64,000 nt of DNA, from positions 159,428,452 to 159,492,451 of the forward strand of contig NC_085140.1 of assembly GCF_024139115.2 (NCBI RefSeq), written 5' to 3'. Source of the stretch: Armigeres subalbatus (Eukaryota > Arthropoda > Insecta > Diptera > Culicidae). Made by a program: the position numbers and the translations under genes. The notes under the pieces are model-generated. The model did not search any database. It saw only the letters and a program-made list of their open reading frames with translations, and had not been told where the DNA came from. Below, one piece after another: positions 10,210-23,761 of the stretch. Within the stretch, counting starts at the first letter, position 1. Each line of letters starts with the position of its first letter.

Positions 10210-13200
10210 ATTTGAATTGGATTGAGTTTGGATTGGATTTGGATTGGATTTGGATTACTTTTGGATTGGATTTGGATTACTTTTGGATTGGATTTGGATT
10301 ACTTTTGGATTGGATTGGATTGAGTTTGCATTGGATTTGGATTGGATTTGGATTGGATTTGGATTGGATTTGGATTGGATTTGGATTGGATTTGGATTGG
10401 ATTTGGATTGGATTGGATTTGGATTGGATTGGATTTGGATTTGGATTGGATTGGATTGGATTTGGATTTGGATTGGATTTGGATTGGATTTGGATTTGGA
10501 TTGGATTTGGATTGGATTTGGATTGGTTTGGTTGGTTTGGTTTCGATTGGTTTTGATTGGTTTGGATTGGTTGGATTGGTTTGGATTGGTTTGGATTGGT
10601 TTGGTTGGATTTGGTTTGGTTTGGATTGGTTTGGATTGGTTTGGATTGGTTTGGATTGGTTTGGATTGGTTTGGATTGGTTGGTTTGGACATGGATTGGA
10701 TTGGTTTGGTTTGGTTGGTTTGGATTGGTTTGGTTTGGATTGGTTTGGATTGGTTTGGATTGGTTTGGATTGGTTTGGTTTCGGTTGGTTTGATTGGTTT
10801 GGATTGGTTTGGATTGGTTTGGATTGGTTTGGATTGGTTTGGATTGGTTTGGTTTGGTTTGGTTTGGTTTGGATTGGTTTGGATTGGTTTGGATTGGTTT
10901 GGATTGGTTTGGATTGGTTTGGATTGGTTTGGATTGGTTTGGATTGGTTTGGATTGGTTTGGGTTGGTTGGATTGGTTTGGATTGGTTGCGTTGGTTTGG
11001 ATGTGATTTGGATTTGGTTTGTGTTGTGGATTGGTTTGGATTGGTTTGGATTGGATTTGGATTGGTTTGGATTGGTTTGGATTGGTTTGACTGGTTTTGA
11101 TTGGTTTGGATTGGTTTGGATTGGTTTGGATTGGTTTGGATTGGTTTGGATTGGTTTGGATTGGTTTGAAATGGATTTGGATTGGTTTGGATTGGTTTGA
11201 AATGGTTTGGATTGGTTTGGATTGGTTTGGATTGGTTTGGTTGGTTTGGATTGGATGTGGATTGGTTTGGATTGGTTTGGATTGGTTTGGATTGGTTTGG
11301 ATTGGTTTGGATTGGTTTGGATTGGTTTGGATTGGTTTGGATTGGTTTGGATTGGTTTGGATTGGTTTGGATTGGTTTGGATTGGTTTGGATTGGTTTGG
11401 ATTGGTTTAAATTGGTTTGGTTGGTTTGGATTGGTTTGGATTGGTTTGGATTGGGTTTGGATTGGTTTGGATTGGTTTGGATTGCTTTTGGATTGGTTTG
11501 GATTGCTTTTGGATTGGATTGGATTGGGTTTGCGTTGGTTTGGATTGGTTTGGATTGGTTGGATTTTGGTTTGGATTGGATTGGTTTTGATTTGGATTGG
11601 TTTGGTTTGGATTGGTTTGGTTGGTTTGGATTGGTTTGGATTGGTTTGTGTTTGGATTGGTTTTGATTGGTTTGGATTGGTTTTGATTGGTTTGGATTGG
11701 TTTGGATTGGTTTGGATTGGTTTGGTTTGATTTGGATTGGTTTGGATTGGTTTGGATTGGTTTGGATTGGTTTGGATTGGTTTGGATTGGTTTGGATTGG
11801 ATTTGGATTGGTTTGTATTGGTTTGGATTGGTTTGGATTGGTTTGGATTGGTTTGGATTGGTTTGGATTGGTTTGGATTGGTTTGGATTGGTTTGGTTGG
11901 TTTGGATTGGTTTGGATTGGTTTGATTTGGATTAGTTGGTTTGGATTGGTTTGGATTGGTTTGGATTGGTTTGGATTGGTTTGGATTGGTTTGGATTGGT
12001 TTGGATTGGTTTGGATTGGTTTGTAATGGTTTGGATTGGTTTGGATTGGTTTGGATTGGTTTGGATTGGTTTGGATTGGTTTGGATTGGTTTGGATTGGT
12101 TTGGTTGGTTTGGTTTGGATTGGTTTGGATTGGTTTAAATTGGTTTGGATTGGTTTGGATTGGTTTGGATTGGTTTGGATTGGTTTGGATTGGGTTTGGA
12201 TTGGTTTGGATTGGATTTGGATTGCTTTTGGATTGGTTTGGATTGCTTTTGGATTGGATTGGATTGGGTTTGCATTGGTTTGGATTGGTTTGGATTGGTT
12301 TGGATTGGTTTGGATTGGATTGGTTTGATTTGGATTGGATTGGTTTTGATTTGGATTGGTTTGGTTTGGATTGGTTTGGTTGGTTTGGATTGGTTTGAAT
12401 TGGTTTGGTTTGGATTGGTTTGATTGGTTTGGATTGGTTTGATTGGTTTGGTTGGTTTGGATTGGTTTGGTTTGATTTGGATTGGTTTGGATTGGTTTGG
12501 ATTGGTTTGGATTGGATTGGTTTGGATTGGTTTGGATTGGTTTGGATTGGTTTGGATTGGTTTGGATTGGTTTGGATTGGTTTGGTTGGTTTGGATTGGT
12601 TTGTATTGGTTTGGATTGGTTTGGTTGGTTTGGTTGGTTTGGATTGGTTTGGATTGGTTTGGATTGGTTTGGATTGGTTTGGATTGGTTTGGATTGGTTT
12701 GGATTGGTTTGGATTGGTTTGGATTGGTTTGGATTGGTTTGGATTGGTTTGGTTTGGATTATGATTGGTTTGGATTGGTTTGGATTGGTTTGGTTGGTTT
12801 GGATTGGTTTGGATTGGTTTGGATTGGTTTGGATTGGTTTGGATTGGTTTGGATTGGTTTGGATTGGTTTGGATTGGGTTTGGATTGGTTTGGATTGGTT
12901 TGGTTGGTTTGGATTGGTTTGGATTGGTTTGGTTTGGATTGGTTTGGATTGGTTTGCGTTGGTTTGGATTGGGTTTGGATTGGTTTGGATTGGTTTGGAT
13001 TGGTTTGGATTGGTTTGGATTGGTTTGGATTGGGTTTGGATTGGTTTTGATTGGTTTGGATTGCTTTTGGATTGGTTTGGATTGCTTTTGGATTGGTTTG
13101 GATTGCTTTTGGATTGGATTGGATTGAGTTTGGATTGGTTTGGATTGGTTTGGATTGGTTTGGATTGGTTTGGATTGGATTGGTTTTGATTTGGATTGGT

Positions 13201-16200
13201 TGGTTTTGGTTTGGATTGGTTTGGTTTGGATTGGTTTGGATTGGTTTGGATTGGTTTGGTTGGTTTGGTTTGGATTGGTTTGGATTGGTTTGGATTGGTT
13301 TGGTTGGTTTGGATTGGTTTGGTTGGTTTGGATTGGTTGGATTGGTTTGGATTGGTTTGGATTGGTTTGGATTGGTTTGGATTGGTTTGGATTGGTTTGG
13401 TTGGTTTGGATTGGTTTGGATTGGTTTGGTTGGTTTGGATTGGTTTGGTTGGTTTGGTTGGTTTGGTTGGTTTGGATTGGTTTGGTTGGTTTGGATTGGT
13501 TTGGATTGGTTTGGATTGGTTTGGATTGGTTTGGATTGGTTTGGATTGGTTTGGATTGGTTTGGATTGGTTTGGATTGGTTTGGATTGGTTGGTTTGGAT
13601 TGGTTTGGATTGGATTGGTTTGGATTGGATTGGGTTTGGATTGGTTTGGTTGGTTTGGATTGGTTTGGATTGGTTTGGATTGGTTTGGATTGCTTTTGGA
13701 TTGGATTGGATTGGTTTGCGTTGGTTTGGATTGGATTTGGATTGGTTTGGTTGGTTTGGATTGGTTTGGATTGGTTTGGATTGGTTTGGATTGGTTTTGA
13801 TTGGTTTGGTTGGTTTGGATTGGATTGGGTTTGGATTGGATTGGGTTTGGATTGGTTTGGTTGGTTTGGATTGGTTTGGATTGGTTTGGATTGCTTTTGG
13901 ATTGGATTGGATTGGGTTTGCGTTGGTTTGGATTGGTTTGGTTTGGATTGGTTTGGATTGGATTGGTTTGGATTGGTTTGGATTGGTTTGGATTGGTTTG
14001 GATTGGTTTGGATTGGGTTTGGATTGGTTTGGATTGGTTTGGATTGGTTTGGATTGGTTTGGATTGGTTTGGATTGGTTTGGTTTGGATTGGTTTGGATT
14101 GGATTGGGTTTGGATTGGTTTGGTTGGTTTGGATTGCTTTTGGTTTGGATTGGTTTGGTTTGGATTGGTTTGGATTGGATTCGGTTTGGATTGGTTTGGA
14201 TTGGTTTGGATTGGTTTGGATTGGATGTGGATTGGTTTGGATTGGTTTGGTTTGGTTTGGATTGGTTTGGATTGGTTTGGATTGGTTTGGATTGGTTTGG
14301 ATTGGTTTGGATTGGTTTGGATTGGTTTGGGTTGGTTTGGATTGGTTTGGATTGGTTTGGATTGGTTTGCGTTGGTTTGGATATGATTTGGATTGGATTT
14401 GGTTTGTGTTGTGGATTGGTTTGGATTGGTTTGGATTGGTTTGACTGGTTTTGATTGGTTTGGATTGGTTTGGATTGGTTTGGATTGGTTTGAAATGGTT
14501 TGGATTGGTTTGGATTGGTTTGAAATGGTTTGGATTGGTTTGGATTGGTTTGAAATGGTTTGGATTGGTTTGGATTGGTTTGGATTGGATGTGGATTGGT
14601 TTGGATTGGTTTGGATTGGTTTGGATTGGTTTGGATTGGTTTGGATTGTGTTTGGTTTGATTTGGATTGGTTTGGATTGGTTTGGATTGGTTTGGATTGG
14701 TTTGGATTGGTTTGGATTGGTTTGGATTGGTTTGGATTGGTTTGGATTGGTTTGGATTAGATTTGGATTGGTTTGGTTTGGATTGGTTTGGATTGGTTTG
14801 GATTGGTTTGGATTGGTTTGGATTGGTTTGGATTGGGTTTGGATTGGATTTGGATTGGATTTGGATTGCTTTTGGATTGGTTTGGATTGCTTTTGGATTG
14901 GTTTGGATTGCTTTTGGATTGGATTGGATTGGGTTTGCGTTGGTTTGGATTGGTTTGGATTGGTTTGGATTGGTTTGGATTGGATTGGTTTTGATTTGGA
15001 TTGGATTGGTTTGATTTGGATTGGTTTGGTTTGGATTGGTTTGAATTGGTTTGGATTGGTTTGAATTGGTTTGGTTTGGATTGGTTTTGATTGGTTTGGA
15101 TTGGTTTTGATTGGTTTGGTTGGTTTGGATTGGTTTGGATTGGTTTGGATTGGTTTGGATTGGATTAGGATTGGTTTGGTTTGATTTGGATTGGTTTGGA
15201 TTGGTTTGGATTGGTTTGGATTGGTTTGGATTGGTTTGGTTGGTTTGGATTGGTTTGTGTTGGTTTGTGTTGGTTTGGATTGGTTTGGATTGGTTTGGAT
15301 TGGTTTGGATTGGTTTTGTTTGGATTGTGATTGGTTTGGATTGGTTTGGATTGGTTTGGATTGGTTTGGATTGGTTTGGATTGGTTTGGTTTGGATTGGT
15401 TTGGATTGGATTTGGATTTGGATTGGATTTGGATTGGATTTGCATTGGATTTGGATTGGATTTGGATTGGATTTGGATTGGATTTGGATTGAATTTGGAT
15501 TGGATTTGGATTGGATTTGGATTGGATTTGGATTGGATTTGGATTACTTTTGGATTGGATTTGGATAACTTTTGGATTGGATTTGGATTACTTTTGGATT
15601 GGATTGGATTGAGTTTGCATTGGATTTGGATTGGATTTGGATTGGATTTGGATTGGATTGGATTTTGATTTGGATTGGATTGGATTTTGATTTGGATTGG
15701 ATTTGGATTTGGATTGGATTTGAATTGGATTTGGATTGGATTTGAATTGGATTTGGATTTGGATTGGATTTGGATTGGATTTGGATTGGATTTGGATTGG
15801 ATTTGGATTGGATTGGGTTTGGATTGGATTTGGATTTGAATTGGATTTGGATTGAATTTGGATTGGATTTGGATTGGATTTGGATTGGATTTGGATTGGA
15901 TTTGGATTGGGTTTGGATTGGATTTGGATTGGATTTGGATTGGTTTGGATTGGTTTGGATTGGTTTGGATTGGTTTGGATTGGTTTGGATTGGTTTGGTT
16001 GGTTTGGATTGGTTTGGATTGGTTTGGATTGGTTTGGATTGGTTTGGATTGGTTTGGATTGGATGTGGATTGGTTTGGATTGGTTTGGATTGGTTTGGAT
16101 TGGTTTGGATTGGTTTGGATTGGTTTGGATTGGTTTGGATTGGATTTGGATTGATTTGGATTGGATTTGGATTGGATTTGGATTGGATTTGGATTGGATT

Positions 16201-19200
16201 GAGTTTGGATTGGATTTGAATTGGATTTGGATTGGATTTGGATTGGATTTGGATTACTTTTGGATTGGATTGGATTGAGTTTGCATTGGATTGAGTTTAC
16301 ATTGGATTTGGATTGGATTTGGATTTGGATTGGATTTGGATTGGATTTGGATTGGTTTGGTTGGTTTGGATTGGTTTGGTTTGGTTTGGTTGGTTTGGAT
16401 TGGTTTGGATTGGTTTGGATTGGTTTGGATTGGTTTGGATTGGTTTGGATTGGTTTGGATTGGTTTGGTTTGGATTGGTTTGGATTGGTTTGGTTTGGAT
16501 TGGTTTGGATTGGATTTGCATTGGATTTGGATTGGATTTGGATTGGATTTGGATTGGATTTGGATTGGATTTGGATTGGATTTGGATTGGATTTGGATTG
16601 GATTTGGATTGGGTTTGGATTGGATTTGGATTGGATTTGGATTACTTTTGGATTGGATTTGGATTACTTTTGGATTGGATTGGATTGAGTTTGCATTGGA
16701 TTTGGATTGGATTTGGATTGGATTTGGATTGGATTTGGATTGGATTGGATTTTGATTTGGATTGGATTGGATTTTGATTTGGATTGGATTTGGATTTGGA
16801 TTGGATTGGATTTGGTTGCTTTGGATTGGTTTGGATTGGTTTTGATTTGGATTGGTTTGGATTGGTTTGGATTGGTTTGGATTGGTTTGGATTGGTTTGG
16901 ATTGGTTTGGTTGGTTTGGATTGGATTGGGTTTGGATTGGTTTGGTTTGAATTGGTTTGGATTGGTTTGGATTGGTTTGGATTGGTTTGGATTGGTTTGG
17001 TTGGTTTGGTTGGTTTGGTTGGGTTTGGATTGGTTTGGATTGGTTTGGTTGGTTTGGATTGGTTTGGATTGGTTTGGATTGGTTTGGATTGGTTTGGATT
17101 GGTTTGGATTGGTTTGGATTGGTTTGGATTGGTTTGGATTGGTTTGGATTGGTTTGGATTGGTTTGGATTGGTTTGGATTGGATTGGTTTGGATTGGTTT
17201 GGTTGGTTTGGATTGGTTTGGATTGGTTTGGATTGCTTTTGGATTGGATTGGATTGGGTTTGCGTTGGATTGGGTTTACATTGGTTTGGATTGGTTTGGT
17301 TTGGATTGGTTTGGATTGGTTTGGATTGGTTTGGATTGGTTTGGATTGGTTTGGTTTGGATTGGTTTGGATTGGTTTGGTTGGTTTGGATTGGTTTGGAT
17401 TGGTTTGGATTGGTTTGGATTGGTTTGGTTGGTTTGGATTGGTTTGGATTGGTTTGGATTGGTTTGGATTGGTTTGGATTGGTTTGGATTGGTTTGGATT
17501 GGTTTGGATTGGTTTGGATTGGTTTGGATTGGTTTGGATTGGTTTGGATTGGTTTGGATTGGTTTGGATTGGTTTGGATTGGTTTGGATTGGTTTGGATT
17601 GGTTTGGATTGGTTTGGATTGGATTGGGTTTGGATTGGTTTGGTTGGTTTGGATTGCTTTTGGTTTGGTTTGGTTTGGATTGGTTTGGATTGGTTTGGTT
17701 TGGATTGGTTTGGATTGGTTTGGATTGGTTTGGATTGGTTTGGATTGGTTTGGATTGGTTTGGATTGGTTTGGATTGGTTTGGATTGGTTTGGATTGGTT
17801 TGGATGGGATTTGGATTGGTTTGGATTGGTTTGGATTGGTTTGGATTGGTTTGGTTTGGATTGGTTTGGATTGGTTTGGATTGGTTTTGGATTGGTTTGG
17901 ATTGGTTTGGTTGGTTTGGATTGGTTTGGATTGGTTTGGATTGGTTTGGATTGGTTTGTGTTTGGATTGGTTTGGATTGGTTTGGATTGGTTTGGATTGG
18001 TTTGGATTGGTTTGGATTGGTTTGGATTGGTTTGGATTGGTTTGGATTGGTTTGGATTGGTTTGGATTGGTTTGGATTGGTTTGGATTGGATGTGGATTG
18101 GTTTGGATTGGTTTGGATTGGTTTGGATTGGTTTGGATTGGTTTGGATTGGTTTGGATTGGTTTGGATTGGATTTGGATTGGTTTGGATTGGTTTTGATT
18201 GGTTTGGATTGGTTTTGATTGGTTTGGATTGGATTGGATTGGTTTGGCTTGGATTTTAAATGGTTTGGATTGGTTTGGTTTGCGTTGGTTTGGATTGGTT
18301 TGGATTGGATTTGGATTGGTTTGGACTGGTTTGGATTGGTTTGGATTGGTTTGGATTGGTTTGGATTGGTTTAGATTGGTTTGGATTGGTTTGGATTGGT
18401 TTGGATTGGTTTGGATTGGTTTGGATTGGTTTGGATTGGTTTGGATTAGATTTCGGTTGGTTTGGTTTGATTGGTTTGGATTGGTTTGGATTGGTTTGGT
18501 TGGTTTGGATTGGTTTGGATTGGTTTGGATTGGTTTGGATTGGTTTGGATTGGGTTTGGATTGGATTGGTTTGGATTGGTTTGGATTGGTTTGGATTGGA
18601 TTTGGATTGGATTTGGATTGGATTTGGATTGGATCTGGATTTGATTTGGATTGGATTTGGATTTGGATTTGGATTGGATTGGATTTGGATTTGGATTGGA
18701 TTTGGATTAGATTTAGATTTTTTGGATTTGGATTGGATTTGGATTGGATTTGGATTGAATTTGGATTGGATTTGGGTTGGATTTGGATTGGATTTGGATT
18801 GGATTTGGATTGGATTTGGATTTGGATTGGATTTGGATTGGATTTGGATTGGATTTATATTTGGATTGGAGTTAGATTGGATTTGGATTGGATTTATATT
18901 TGGATTGGAGTTAGATTAGATTTAGATTTTTTGGATTGGATTTGGGTTGGATTTGGATTGGATTTGGATTGGATTTGGATTGGATTTGGATTGGATTTGG
19001 ATTGGATTTGGATTGGATTTGGATTGGATTTGGATTGTATTTGGATTGGATTTGGATTGGATTTGGATTGGTTTGGATTGGTTTGGATTGGTTTGGATTG
19101 GTTTGGATTGGTTTGGATTGGTTTGGTTTGGATTGGTTTGGATTGGTTTGGATTGGTTTGGATTGGTTTGGATTGGTTTGGATTGGTTTGGATTGGTTTG

Positions 19201-19612
19201 GATTGGTTTGGATTTGATTTGGATTGGTTTGGATTGGTTTGGATTGGATTTGAAATGGTTTGGATTGGTTTGGATTGGTTTGGATTGGTTTGGATTGGTT
19301 TGGATTGGTTTGGATTGGTTTGGATTGGTTTGGTTTGGATTGGTTTGGATTGGTTTGGATTGGTTTGGATTGGTTTGGATTGGTTTGGTTTGGATTGGTT
19401 TGGATTGATTTGGATTGGATTTGGATTGGATTTGGATTGGATTTGGATTGGATTTGGATTGGATTTGGATTGGATTTGGATTGGATTTGGATTGGATTTG
19501 GATTGGATTTGGATTGCATTTGGATTGAATTTGGATTCGATTTGGAATTGGATTGAATACGGGGGGTATTTGGATTGGTTTTGAATTGTATTTGGATTGG
19601 ATTTGATAACAA
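10210..19612. repeat. 9.4-kb satellite array of TTTGGATTGG decamers and TTTGGATTGGA 11-mers
   Basis: The plus strand is almost only G, T and A. It is built from pentamers TTGGA and TTGGT, combined as a 10-bp unit (TTTGGATTGG) and an 11-bp unit (TTTGGATTGGA). The 11-mer dominates near 10.21-10.53, 15.4-15.95, 16.15-16.35, 16.5-16.8, 18.6-19.07 and 19.4-19.56 kb; the 10-mer dominates elsewhere. Rare variant words (TTTGCGTTGG, TGACTGG, TTTGAAATGG, GGATTGCTTTTGG) recur in the same local order at distant places, showing block duplication. No strand switch occurs within the array. The left end grades from TATTTGAATTGGATTGAG and the right end decays through GGATTCGATTTGG near 19.53 kb. Long open frames on both strands are a consequence of the repeat and are not annotated as genes. 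Confidence 0.97.
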
Positions 19613-21837
19613 AAAGTTATTGTACCTGGAGAATCGTGCATCGCTATATCACCTCGTTCAACGATTGAGATGACGCGCAATACTGTTTTCCACATAGAAC
19701 ACGAACCTTCACATTTTGCAGAAACATTCGGGCATTCATGATTTAAGTATTTTTTCTAGTGTTGTGGGACAATGAAGGAAATTGATTAATACGTGTTGGC
19801 GAACGTACGCCAGCGCGCCTCTACTATTTTGGCCTCTCTATGTGATCGGTCGCTGTACCCCTCGCCGATAGGTACCATAAGCAGGTATGACGGAATGACA
19901 GATTCCACACGGTGACATCGGTGAGTCCGTACATGAAGTAAGAGAAAAAGAAGAACAAATATGCTAGAGAAAAATGCAGGTCATGTCGTAAATACGATAG
20001 ATGTTTAAAGAGAAGCAGTGAAATTTATTATAATACGGTGAATATTTGTTATTTTAGCTATCTAGTGAATTATTACTTGGCAGGTATTTGCGAGCCCATT
20101 GAAACATGAATTCCTATTGAAAAATTCTAATTTAGTTTAATCCAGTTATCAGGAGTGAAACCTAAAATTATATACTTGCACTTAACCTAAATTTCCCATT
20201 GGAGCTTATGAACTAGATTGGTAAACCATAGAACTACCTAAAAATCATACAATTACTTAAATCTACTCTAATATTATAGTACGGAGAAATAGTACGTTTG
20301 AAGTGCAGGCCTGAATACGAATCCGACATAGACATTAGACTGGTTCACGAACTGACATTGACTGGACACAGAAACGGGACTAAACGTGAGTTACACTGAA
20401 TCTTTATTACCTTATTCGCTATGAGACTTAATTGGGAAAACTATATATATACAAATTATGTACACTACAACGAGTTCCTACAATTGCAGGAAAATAATAA
20501 CTCCCCTTACCGTAAACCCCAAGCAACGGTCGTTTTATTCCGGGGTTATTATTTTGGAAAACTTCCCCTGTTGGCAATTTCCAACAATACGGGTTATTTC
20601 GGCTCAAAAAGCTGGATCCTTCACAGTTTGAAGAAGACATTGAAAAAAAGAGTGATATAATTTTTCGTCACAATATATATAGCATCTTCCATCCTACCGA
20701 TATTGATCATTTGGACGTTTGAGTCACTGAAACTAAATACAAGAATATTTGATCAGTCCCAGTCATCGTGCATTTTCACTGATTCTTGAGGGAAAATTGG
20801 ATATTCCCTACACCATTCTCAATACGTAAAATTCAATTCGAACGCACTTCTTCTAAATAGTAAAGGATTGAATCCAACAACCACATGACTCACGTTTCCA
20901 AACCTTAATCACGGTTAGATTAATATGGTTTCAATATAATTGAATCACATGAGCCTGTACACATTTTCTAAATGTTTATGATTCAAATAATCCTAATCAA
21001 TTATGTTTCGTAATTCCGGCGCAATAATTCCACAAATTTAATTTGCAATGTCCCGTACCGCTGAGGTGCTCATTTATTTTGCGGTTTTTGGGTTTAGTTT
21101 AGATACCATTCTCTATCATAGCGGGGTGAGATCCATATGCCGTCATCGAGAATGGCTGCTGTGGTTTCTATCGCAATCAACCTCGTGCCACACTTTCTAC
21201 ATTTGTCGGCATATGTATTTAGAGCCTATCATGCATAAATTTTCGCAATTGATAGTGATACATACATGACAGATGGAATTCCAATGTCACCACAAATAGT
21301 TTGGCTGTTTATCCGTCGTAACTGTATGCGGGTTTATAATTATGTTACGGCTCATTAAATACCCAGATTAAATGAGTGTATTTTTATTATTTTTCTGTGG
21401 AAGTTTCTATAACTCAATCACACGAATTAATAAATCAAAACTGTTTTAAGTTGAAGAACTGAATTTCAATGAAAAGCATGGCATTGCTTACATCATGGAT
21501 GAGATAGCCCGACTAAAATAACAAAATAAGAATATTTCAATATAGTAGCAACTCCAGAAAAACATAACAACTTGTGATATGATCTAGTAATAACCATTTA
21601 TTAAAAACAAATATTTTAAGAAAATTATAACAGGATATGTTTTAATATCTCGTTTTTTATAACTTTTTAAATGACCATTGTCAATCCTGAAAATTCATCG
21701 TTTTTTTGGTTTCCCCCTCAAAATATTATTTTTGAACAAAAAAAATTGAGGGAGGAGTGGCTTGTGTCGATGTGCCTTGTCGTTTTCTAAATTCTTTGCA
21801 GTGAGAAAGAGATAAAGCTCGTCCGTGTTGTATATAG
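19613..21837. other. No gene recognised
   Basis: Follows the array directly. 19,790-19,930 is comparatively GC-rich (CGAACGTACGCCAGCGCGCC). The rest is AT-rich, with short open frames of at most 80 codons that match nothing I know. Confidence 0.45.
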
Positions 21838-21839
21838 TA

Positions 21840-22170
21840 CACGGTTAGAAAAAAGTACCTAATTTTAGGTACTTTTTTTCTCTTGCATCTCCCTCCCTCT
21901 TCCCTTTGTTGTCATAAAATGAAGAGCAAAACCACTCAACAAGGGCATTAAAGTGTGGGAACCCAACGTTGAGTAATCTCATGTTTACAAAAGTTGAGTG
22001 AAATTTACCTAACTTTTGGTTAGTTTCTATTTAAAATTAAGTATATTTTACTTAATATTAAGTGAATTTTACTTAATTTCATAAAAAAAATCACTTAATC
22101 TTGGGTTCCCACACTAAACCCCCGATTTGAGTAAAAAATACCTAATATTAGGTACTTTTTTCTAACCGTG
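21840..22170. mobile_element. 331-bp MITE, CACGGTTAGAAAA termini, TA duplication
   Basis: The left terminus CACGGTTAGAAAAAAGTACC is repeated inverted at the right end (GGTACTTTTTTCTAACCGTG), identical over at least 20 bp and continuing beyond. TA flanks at 21,838-21,839 and 22,171-22,172. The subterminal TAGGTAC/GTACCTA is itself palindromic, so each end can form a small hairpin. No coding sequence. The termini resemble 4,623-4,970. Confidence 0.88.
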
Positions 22171-22172
22171 TA

Positions 22173-22376
22173 GGGGAACTGTTCCGTTTTCCTTCTCACT
22201 GATCATATATTCATCTCATCGCAAAACAAAGAAATACAGCACCAATCTTGTCACTTCTTTTTGATAACACGCGTGCTCACTGATGAAAAAAAAAAACAAA
22301 ATTAGAAACAAAACAAATTAATTTACATTATTAGATGGAAATAGGAGCTATGAGATGAAGTGCCGAGCCGTTCTCC
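22173..22376. mobile_element. 204-bp MITE, GGGGAACTGTTCCG terminus, TA duplication
   Basis: Begins GGGGAACTGTTCCG immediately after the TA that ends the previous MITE and closes with CCGAGCCGTTCTCC before TA at 22,377-22,378. The termini are an imperfect inverted repeat. A truncated copy lies at 1,599-1,738. It appears to have inserted at the TA duplicated by the neighbouring element, or the reverse. Confidence 0.7.
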
Positions 22377-22378
22377 TA

Positions 22379-23761
22379 CTCTGACTCTGACTCTGGCATA
22401 GTGGCGTGTAAGTCATTTAACAATGTTATGCTTTGTTAATGAGTACCTAGTTATCAGAATTTTTTTTAAAAGGAAAGAAGAAAACTGGAATGCTGCGTAT
22501 TGGTAATTTATTAGAAAACTTAATCAGTTGAGAGCAGATTAGAATTATATTTTTTAAATATTTTTTAATATTCTACAAAATATTTTTAGCTTTAAATACG
22601 TTTAACTTCAGTGGATCATACTATCTAGAAAGATTTAGTTCTAGTGTCCACAATAGAATGAAGCTTACCAAACCAAAAGTTTCCCCTACTATATAACCCA
22701 TCGTAAGTTTACAAAATCCATAGTGGGCGATGTACACCTCCGATCAATTTATTTGAGTTCAGCGCTTGTTACACTGATTACTAAACCTATAAAACAATTA
22801 ATCTTTGTACCGATGCGATTTGTGTGTCTACTTGCTTCTAGCAACATGAGAATATCGTCCGTGAGCAAACCACCCAGTCGATATCGAAAATTTAGTATCA
22901 ATTTATCAAACCTAAAGTACATAAATCCAACGCTCGACGGAATGAATTTGCAATTGTTCAAACTGTTTCCCTAAAGTGGAGAGCCAACCTAACAGACAGC
23001 CTGTTCCTTGTTGTTATTGTGCGTTGCTTTCCCGCCCCTTGTTCAGTTCAGTCGGTGCCGTTGGTTATAGTCGGTGGACAAGTGCAAAGGATACAAATTT
23101 CCATTAGCATGCCTCCTCCACGTTTGGTAGCTTCAAGTGGCATTCCAACTTCACCCTGACATCGCCATTGTAGCGGCATACATGTTGGAAGAACCGTGTA
23201 GGGGGATTACTTTGATATCGTTTGAGTTTTAGCGTTTTGAGACCAATTTATTCTGTAAAACGTTTCTGATTAATGTAATAGTCTTAATTACGTGCACTTA
23301 TTTCTGAATAACAGTTATTAAATCGAATACAGATTAGTCGCTTCTGAGTTGAAATAAAAGATGCCTTCAATGCATTCTATTCTCCAGCACTCGTTGCGAT
23401 TATTCTTACCTGTGAAAAAAAATCGTCTTCTAATTTTTCAAAGGATTAAAAAACGAGGAAGAAAAGTATTTTTGAGTAGGAATCTAAGTCGGGAAATGCC
23501 CAAATGAGTGTGGAGGCGCGTGGTACATCGTAGGTTAGTGTTGCGAAAACGTTTGAGATTTTCCCAAGGCTATATGATGCGATTATCGTTGCGGTTGCTG
23601 CTTGCATTATCCCATTGATGCATTCATATATCTAGCGCCGACAATGTCACGTCGTTTATCTGCATGCTGCGCGACGGGATCGTGATGACAGTAGTCCAGC
23701 TACAACGTCAATAGCGTGACTTCCCGACCAGTTAATAATAACAAAATTTTATCACAATTAA
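22379..23761. other. No gene recognised
   Basis: At 23,035-23,110 a GC-richer stretch has TCAGTTCAGTCGGTGCCG, similar to an arthropod initiator (TCAGT), but I find no credible open frame after it. The rest shows no assignable structure. Confidence 0.4.

Noticed and set aside
10277..15445. A 1,722-codon minus-strand open frame of NPNQSKPIQT repeats, and many plus-strand frames of WIGLDWFGLV type
   Set aside because: The 10-bp unit has no stop in most frames, so every frame on both strands is open and gives the same periodic peptide. Unit-length changes of one base shift frame without penalty, so there is no sign of selection for coding.
10210..19612. Telomere-like or centromeric satellite
   Set aside because: TTGGA/TTGGT pentamers resemble the arthropod TTAGG telomere repeat only superficially, and the array is internal with other repeats on both sides. 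Nothing indicates a centromere.
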